Source: Leidyana gryllorum EB-2025a (taxonomy: Eukaryota; Apicomplexa). From it: a stretch of 64,000 nt of DNA. Position numbers and translations under genes: made by a program. Each line of letters starts with the position of its first letter. The stretch's first letter is position 1. Below are positions 59,234 to 64,000 of the stretch, piece by piece. Under the pieces are notes generated by a model, which searched no databases, was not told the origin of the DNA, and saw only the letters and a program-made list of their open reading frames with translations. The stretch lies in NCBI GenBank assembly GCA_048772705.1, contig JBLWGC010000035.1, forward strand, positions 1-64,000, written 5' to 3'.

Positions 59234-59768
59234 CGACAATAAAAAATACCAACAATCTAAACGTTGAGTATCGAGCTTGTAGAACAGAGAAGAGAGTCAA
59301 GCGAGAAAATATAACTTCCGTCGTCACAACTCGGCGAGATGATGATCAGTTAGTCGCAGTACCAAAGGACACAACTGACGCGGAGAAGACAAACACACAC
59401 AAACAACGTCCAGATTGAGGAGAACCGAAGGAGGTGGCCGGGAACAGAGCGAGTGATATACGGGCGGACAGAGTAGAGAGAGGGAGAGAAGCGTAAAAGA
59501 GAGAGAGAGAGCGCGTGCGCGATGGAGACACACAGACAGACTCGCAGAGAGCGGGGAGAGAGGAAGAGACACAGAGGTTAAGACAATAATCCAAACTCTC
59601 GGGCGGTCTCAAGCTGGCTCACTCACTCACTCACTCACTCACACTCGCTGGCTGGCAGGGTGGTAGTTGGAAGCAGGTCAGTCAGTCAGTCACTTAGCAG
59701 ACACCCAATTATATATTATCCACGTTAGACACACACACTAACCAGTCTGTGAAGATCCTTTTTTTCTC
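59234..59768. other. Intergenic upstream region with microsatellites, 535 bp
   Basis: 5' flank of the alpha-glucan synthase and 3' flank of the RNA polymerase subunit gene. It holds a GA-rich stretch (59460-59570), a (CTCA)6 tract at 59618-59643 and a (GTCA)4 tract at 59677-59692. No gene seen; it is the longest clear intergenic interval in the window and probably the synthase promoter. Confidence 0.6.
59618..59643 (+). repeat. (CTCA)6 tetranucleotide repeat
   Basis: About six perfect CTCA units in the intergenic region, followed 34 bp later by a (GTCA)4 tract. Confidence 0.95.
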
Positions 59769-60299
59769 TCAATTGTTGAACGTCTTCCGACTGTGGCATC
59801 GAGTGCATTCGTACATTATGGTCAAACCCTCGTCGGCAGAACGAGCCTAAATGAAGTGACATCTGAGACACTCTCTGCTGCTCTCTCACCTGGAAGGTCG
59901 CGAAGAAAGCCTCATCATGTCCACACACTTCACAGATCTCCTTGACTTTCTCTCCCTTCGAGTCGCTCAACAGATCGCTCGTCGACACGAGAGACTGCGA
60001 CGCCGCCTTTCGATACTCAGTCGGCATGTAGTACTCCTGCCACCACTCTTTGACGTTCTGTCCAAAGTCGTGAACACGGCGGCTGCCCCTCAAGTATACC
60101 GCCCCGGGCGCGGTCGATGTGTCCTCATGGCCCCCAGGCGGCTTCTGACTCAACCGGTCGACCAGTGACTCACTCTCAGTGTCATAGTGCACTGTCGAAC
60201 GCATGATGGAACACACACACAGCGCCGCCTCGCGGCCAGCTCACCTGGACACGGCCTATGGCCACACGTTTTGCACAGCAACATGGAAAAGGGTCGCAT
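59769..60299 (-). CDS. RNA polymerase I/III zinc-ribbon subunit (RPA12/RPC11 type)
   Basis: TFIIS-like subunit that supports RNA cleavage and termination by Pol I (A12) or Pol III (C11). The N-terminal ribbon is short (LLCKTCGHRPCP). The C-terminal ribbon is diagnostic: CEVCGHDEAFFATFQ, then across a 45-nt intron (GTGAGAGAG to TTCATTTAG) ARSADEGLTIMYECTRC. The SADEG-type acidic hairpin inserts into the polymerase active site in this family. Another intron, of about 51 nt, follows the first ribbon. The stop is TGA at 59769-59771. The first ATG (60299) gives a ribbon with only one clear C-x2-C pair; a splice from the upstream gene would add GPNCGASFDLEFP in frame, so the true N-terminus may lie further upstream. 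Pol I versus Pol III cannot be decided. Confidence 0.83.
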
Positions 60300-60315
60300 T
60301 GTACTCGCCATATCT

Positions 60316-60735
60316 ATAGGGAACTCCAAGTCGAATGAGGCTCCACAGTTCGGACCTGAAAAGGGGAGAGGTGATACCAAAGGAAGAAGCCGTGGGATGG
60401 ATAGCCTTACAGCCTTGAAGTACGTAGTGGTCAAAAGAATCGGTGGGATCAGTGGGGTCGTATTGCCACTTGGGCGGTCCCCAGGAATCCCTCTCGTCCG
60501 CGTAGACACCGTGACTCCTCAAAAAGATACCCGCCAAGTCATTCAACTTGGACGGGTGGGTTCCCAACAAAGTCTCAGCCCAATAAGAGTCTCTGACGTC
60601 CACTATTGCAGTAGCTGGACTGCACTCCATCAGCCAATAGGCCGCATTGAGGGTGAAGTCACCGCCTTTGGCATCCTGACGCTTACTCACGATAGGTGCC
60701 CGCTTAACCTTTGAGGACGAACTCTCATCCGGCAT
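60316..60735 (-). CDS. Hypothetical protein upstream of the zinc-ribbon subunit gene
   Basis: Not recognised. Starts MPDESSSSKVKRAP and continues with GGDFTLNAAYWLMECSPATA, SYWAETLLGTHPSKL and a Trp/Asp-rich YDPTDPTDSFDHYV. The 3' end is ambiguous. Unspliced, the frame runs to 60256 and overlaps the next gene by 44 bp. A GTACTTCAAG to TTTTCAG intron would stop it at about 60316. A 22-nt intron (GTATCACC to TTTTCAG) would fuse it in frame to the zinc-ribbon subunit. The upstream boundary is 33 bp from a divergent start. Confidence 0.45.
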
Positions 60736-60768
60736 TCTTCCGATCCTTTTTTTTTAACCGCCTCGTAG
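60736..60768. promoter_or_regulatory. 33-bp divergent intergenic interval with T9 run
   Basis: Between starts at 60735 (minus) and 60769 (plus). It contains TTTTTTTTT near 60747. Any bidirectional promoter would be unusually small. Confidence 0.35.
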
Positions 60769-61087
60769 ATGAGTTTGACTGCTGCTGCAGCCAACCTCAA
60801 GTCCTTAGAAGACGCACTGACGGAATTTGAGGAGGCACTGTCCAACTTTAGAACCCTCGAAAGCCCAGACGCCCCCGAAGAACGGGCCAATGACGACCTA
60901 GCCAAACTTCTCTTCCGAACCATGGAAGGCAACACTTTCGCCTTATCAGAAGCCTTCTCCAATGCCAATGCCCGCACCTATTGCAATGCCAATAATCGAT
61001 TGGCCTACGCCATTCTTGCCCTTCTGGAGAGTAAGTTACACACATCTCCTCCTCCCCCCAGTGCTCGACACTGATCAGGTGACATGA
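60769..61087 (+). CDS. Hypothetical small helical protein
   Basis: About 95 residues, not recognised with confidence. Predicted all-helical: LKSLEDALTEFEEALSNF, DDLAKLLFRTMEGNTFALSEAF, CNANNRLAYAILALLEM. A 31-nt intron at 61031-61061 (GTAAGTTACAC to CCCCCCAG) gives the ending MLDTDQVT; unspliced it would end at 61074 with a low-complexity SPPPPSARH tail. The final helix superficially resembles the Sas10/C1D family but the match is too weak to use. Confidence 0.5.
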
Positions 61088-61370
61088 AAGTGCGCGGGCT
61101 TTCGCTAGATATGACCCATCCGCTATATCAAACGTTGGTAAGCGATCGTCTTCGTCTGAACCATAGAGACGCGCGCACCTCTCACACAGGCACGTGTCAA
61201 AGAAAGCATACAGAGCGTCTCTGGTGAGCAGCACACGCACGCACACACACGGATTGTATGGTCGCACTATCAGATGTCCCGAAAACCACTTTGGATGTGG
61301 AAGCCGCAGACCGAATGATCCGTCACAGCATTTAGAATGGTTGTGACGGTCACACAGAAAAAAAGCGCAA
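61088..61370. other. Intergenic, 283 bp, CA-rich
   Basis: Holds short ACACGCACGCACACACAC runs near 61229-61250 and nothing else recognisable. Confidence 0.5.
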
Positions 61371-62237
61371 ATGGCTAAGCAACCTTGGCGTGACAACTTC
61401 GAACTTACCATCACGGTGGTACGGAACAACCGGTTTGGCAGCGTCAAGGAGGTACTGGAAGAGCTGAGAGACTATGACGGAGTCGCCCCAAAGTACCAGG
61501 AGAACGCATCAAAGACCGTAGAGGAGGCGTTTAATACACACGAAGACATCTTTTACGCTCTGGGACGCCGGTTGGGAGAGGACAAATTCCTCATAGTAGA
61601 GAACAACGGGTACTTTGGTGAGTGAAGTGTGAGAGGTACGGCCGGCCACTGCCTAACAGCAGGAACCCCGGAATCGGCACAGAATCTCTCACGTCCCAAG
61701 AATCGCTTGGAGCAAAAGGTAGAAGCCGATGCCCCCTACATGGTCGGGTTCTTCTGGAACGTCAATATGGACAATTCCCTCAATATAGCGGTCGCTGGAG
61801 AGTGTCTGTGGTCTGAGGAGCCGTATTCTGGTGGGTCGCAGGACGCGTGATTGCGAGAGATCGCGAGAGTCCCTCCCCCGTGCCCACTTCCATCTATCTA
61901 TCTATCTGCCCCCCCCCGCACAGCGAGTGGTGACTTTGTTTTGTTGTTGGCAGACTTTGAGCCGGAGCACATGGGCACACACTGGATATTCGGGAAAGAC
62001 AAGTTGAAGAAGATGCAGGAATTGTTTGGCGAGGAGGATTGCGACACTGTGGCGGCTGGTTTGGAGTCGATAAGGCTATTGACGGGTGTGGAGTTCCCGG
62101 ACGAGTGGTTGGAGGGTGAGTGGGAAGTGGCCGAATGGGACTTGAAGGCAGAGAAAGAAGCGGGAAGTGGAGGAAGAAAGCAATTAAAAAGCGCTGCCCC
62201 TACAGGTGACCCAGGAGTGTCGGAGGTCCCAAACTGA
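61371..62237 (+). CDS. Hypothetical acidic protein, three exons
   Basis: About 230 residues, not recognised. Exon 1 reads MAKQPWRDNFELTITVVRNN and LGRRLGEDKFLIVENNGYF. A 43-nt intron (61620-61662) leads to RLEQKVEADAPYMVGFFWNVNMDNSLNIAVAGE. A second intron of about 123 nt, carrying (ATCT)4 and a C9 run near 61892-61917, leads to FEPEHMGTHWIFGKDKLKKMQELFGEEDCDTV and a Lys/Glu-rich C-terminus. The core is an alpha/beta pattern of ordinary soluble-protein composition. The stop TGA (62235-62237) lies five bases before the ATG of the glycosyltransferase on the same strand. Confidence 0.6.
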
Positions 62238-62242
62238 GAGAC

Positions 62243-63655
62243 ATGGCGCCTTTCGTGTGCATGGCCAGTTCGCCTGGGCAGGGGCATATCAACCCGTTAC
62301 TGTGTTTGGCGGAGCGGTGCGCGGAAAGGTGGCCAGTGGTGGTGATCATACCTCTGAACAAGAATCTGACAGTACCGACAGTGACGAATGAAGCCATTAG
62401 AGTGGTGAAATTGGAGCTCCCAGAACCCCGTTCAGCGGACGATGTGGTTGCCGCGTTCCGATGGCCGTTTGTCGAGAGGAAGCGTTTGGCCCCATTGCTC
62501 GCTGAGGAGATTAAACAGTGTATGCCTGCTGGAACTCCATTTTGCGGTATCTTTGACATGTTTGCTTCGTGGTTCACGGACGTTTGCGACTTGCTCGAGA
62601 TTCCCTCGTTGATCTCCCATCCGTCACCAGCTTTCTTTGCATTGGCGCAACTGAACTACTGCAAATGGTCACAGCTCAGCGAGGCTCCGGCCGCTCTGGC
62701 GAAACAAGTCAGTGGCCTCAACGAAGCCAAATCCGCGGACTTGCCTTGGGAGTTTATTCGCAACGCAGATTATCGAGCTGTGACTGCAGACTCTGTCAGT
62801 GAATGGCACAAAGCCTCAGGAATTCTCATCAATGACATCGACGATTGGTACGATGAGGCAGTTTTAAAGGAGATGCAGACCCTCGCCCCGCCCGATCACC
62901 CCCATCCCGATAAATGGCGGGGGCTGCTGGTGGGACCTCTCGTCTTAGAGAAGAAGGCGCTGGTCACAGCCCCCCCCGCAACAGCGGGGCTCATCGGAGC
63001 GCTCACTGAGAGTCGCGATCCGGTACTGATGTGGTTGGATGAGTTTTCGCCTGGATCGGTTATATACATCTCCTTCGGAACTATCTTCATGCTCCCACCA
63101 AAGAAGCTGCACGTTCTGGCTAGAGCCCTACAGGAACTAGGCAGACCTTTTCTGTGGTCCTACAAACCCCGCTACGGGCAGATGATGATCAGTGTCGACG
63201 AGAATGGATGCGATATCGACGACTGTGCACCCGATGGTTTGCCTACGGATTTTCGGAAGAACGTAGCTGGTTTTGGACGAATCGAACCATGGGTCAATCA
63301 GAAAGCCGTCTTGCGCCATCCCTCCCTCGCTCTCTTCGTTTCACACGCTGGCTGGAACTCATCATTGGAGGCCATCGCAGGGGCCCTCCCAGTGGTTACT
63401 ATCCCCTTCGATGCTGATCAACGTATGATCGCTCACTTTTTGGAGGCGCATACCAAATCGAGTGTGCGCCTCTGCAACCGCGCACTGGACCCCGACCCGA
63501 CCTTCGACGTTCAATTTCTCAAACTGAGGATAACAGAAGCCCTCAAACACCCTACTTTGCGTTCAGCCGCTCTCACAGCACAGGATAAACTGCAAAGCGC
63601 TATGCAAAGAGGCCATCAGGACTTCCTCGCCTTTCTCAACACCTTTGCCCCTTAG
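62243..63655 (+). CDS. Plant-type UDP-glycosyltransferase (GT1 family)
   Basis: Transfers a sugar from a UDP-sugar to a small hydrophobic acceptor (family function). Single exon, 470 residues, the usual length. N-terminal SSPGQGHINPLLCLAE contains the catalytic-type His of GT1 enzymes. Mid-region SPGSVIYISFGTIFML precedes a PSPG-like box (EPWVNQKAVLRHPSLALFVSHAGWNSSLEAI, ending PFDADQ), with the HxGWNS core and final DQ that bind UDP-sugar; plant boxes begin WxPQ where this has WVNQ. No signal peptide or C-terminal membrane anchor is seen, so it is cytosolic like plant UGTs and unlike animal UGTs. Lack of introns contrasts with most neighbours. The acceptor cannot be inferred. Confidence 0.9.
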   Translation: MAPFVCMASSPGQGHINPLLCLAERCAERWPVVVIIPLNKNLTVPTVTNEAIRVVKLELPEPRSADDVVAAFRWPFVERKRLAPLLAEEIKQCMPAGTPFCGIFDMFASWFTDVCDLLEIPSLISHPSPAFFALAQLNYCKWSQLSEAPAALAKQVSGLNEAKSADLPWEFIRNADYRAVTADSVSEWHKASGILINDIDDWYDEAVLKEMQTLAPPDHPHPDKWRGLLVGPLVLEKKALVTAPPATAGLIGALTESRDPVLMWLDEFSPGSVIYISFGTIFMLPPKKLHVLARALQELGRPFLWSYKPRYGQMMISVDENGCDIDDCAPDGLPTDFRKNVAGFGRIEPWVNQKAVLRHPSLALFVSHAGWNSSLEAIAGALPVVTIPFDADQRMIAHFLEAHTKSSVRLCNRALDPDPTFDVQFLKLRITEALKHPTLRSAALTAQDKLQSAMQRGHQDFLAFLNTFAP

Positions 63656-63683
63656 ATTTTCAATCCTGACCCCAAAAAAATAA

Positions 63684-64000
63684 ATGAAGGGCCCTCTCCG
63701 AGCCGATGGAGCTGAGGCTCTCAAACACGCCCAAACCGTATTGAAGAAACGCGATAGAGACCTCGAGGCGCAAGCGGCTCGTTCTCGAAAGCTTAAGCAG
63801 GCAAAACAACTCGCCCGTAAAGAAGTTCAGGTCAAAGCTCCAGTCTCCCTCGAGTCATTAGTCAAGAAGGCTATATGGACCAAGATTGACCGCAAAAGGT
63901 AGGGAATTACAACACTCGCCACCCGAACCATATACTCATTGCGCTCCCGCCCTCTCAGAACCTTGAGAACCTCCAACATCAAAGCCGCTAAGCAGGCCCG
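63684..64000 (+). CDS. Basic N-terminal fragment of an unidentified protein (partial)
   Basis: The start ATG lies 28 nt after the glycosyltransferase stop. The first exon is strongly basic and helical (LKHAQTVLKKRDRDLEAQAA, then KLKQAKQLARKEVQVKAP). A GTAGGGAATT donor at about 63900 and a CCCTCTCAG acceptor at about 63959 continue the frame as TLRTSNIKAAKQA to the window edge. The composition suggests a ribosomal or RNA-associated protein, but no family signature is visible in this fragment. Confidence 0.55.

Noticed and set aside
59240-59620. Minus-strand Leu/Ser/Arg-rich frames around 59.35-59.6 kb
   Set aside because: They are translations of GA/CT simple sequence in the synthase upstream region.
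60769-61087. C1D/Rrp47-like exosome cofactor
   Set aside because: Only the last helix loosely resembles the family; no conserved signature.
63684-64000. Ribosomal protein uL30 (RPL7) N-terminus
   Set aside because: Composition fits a ribosomal protein but none of the diagnostic uL30 motifs falls inside the window.

Overview
The window is protein-coding, intron-rich nuclear DNA from a compact eukaryotic genome. The best guess is an alveolate of the apicomplexan or wider myzozoan kind. Supporting this are a calcium-dependent protein kinase with an N-terminal MGC acylation signal, a GT5-type alpha-glucan (amylopectin-like) synthase, a Patched/RND sterol-sensing-domain protein, a Neo1-type flippase and an Atm1-type mitochondrial ABC half-transporter. 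Introns are GT-AG and usually 37-50 nt, with a strong GTGAGT/GTAAGT donor. Genus cannot be decided from the sequence. No rRNA, tRNA, CRISPR or transposon was recognised.

Layout: 1-7127 (minus) holds a CANT1-type apyrase (cut by the left edge), a Patched-family RND protein and a MATH-BTB protein. 7145-10148 (plus) holds a small unknown gene and a CDPK. 10218-11439 (minus) is an unknown gene. 11603-33.6 kb (minus) is a head-to-tail array of six paralogous pentaspan membrane proteins with prominin-like topology, called P1 (left) to P6 (right) here; P1 and P2 add cytoplasmic ankyrin repeats. 33541-36760 (minus) holds a ZIP metal transporter and a CMGC-like pseudokinase. 36788-39401 holds Sua5/YrdC (plus), a small secreted cystine-knot-like peptide (minus) and NAD(P)HX epimerase (plus). 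39506-46299 (minus) holds the Atm1-like ABC half-transporter and the Neo1/ATP9-like P4-ATPase. 46626-50093 (minus) is a mucin-like membrane glycoprotein. 50193-52204 holds an unknown plus-strand gene and, convergent to it, phosphopantothenoylcysteine decarboxylase. 52225-59233 (minus) is a giant GH13-like/GT5/CBM48 alpha-glucan synthase. 59769-60735 (minus) holds an RNA polymerase I/III zinc-ribbon subunit and an unknown gene. 60769-64000 (plus) holds two unknown genes, a plant-type UDP-glycosyltransferase and the start of a basic protein.

The most notable themes are the six-gene prominin-like/ankyrin array and extreme packing. Neighbouring coding regions are separated by as little as 5-43 nt on the same strand, share 17-33 bp between divergent starts, and in several places overlap: kinase/ZIP by 7 nt, the Sua5 and cystine-knot stop codons, and the unknown gene/PPCDC 3' ends. 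Exon structures were deduced by eye from reading frame, splice consensus and family alignment, so gene ends are firmer than every internal junction. Gene spans below include introns.
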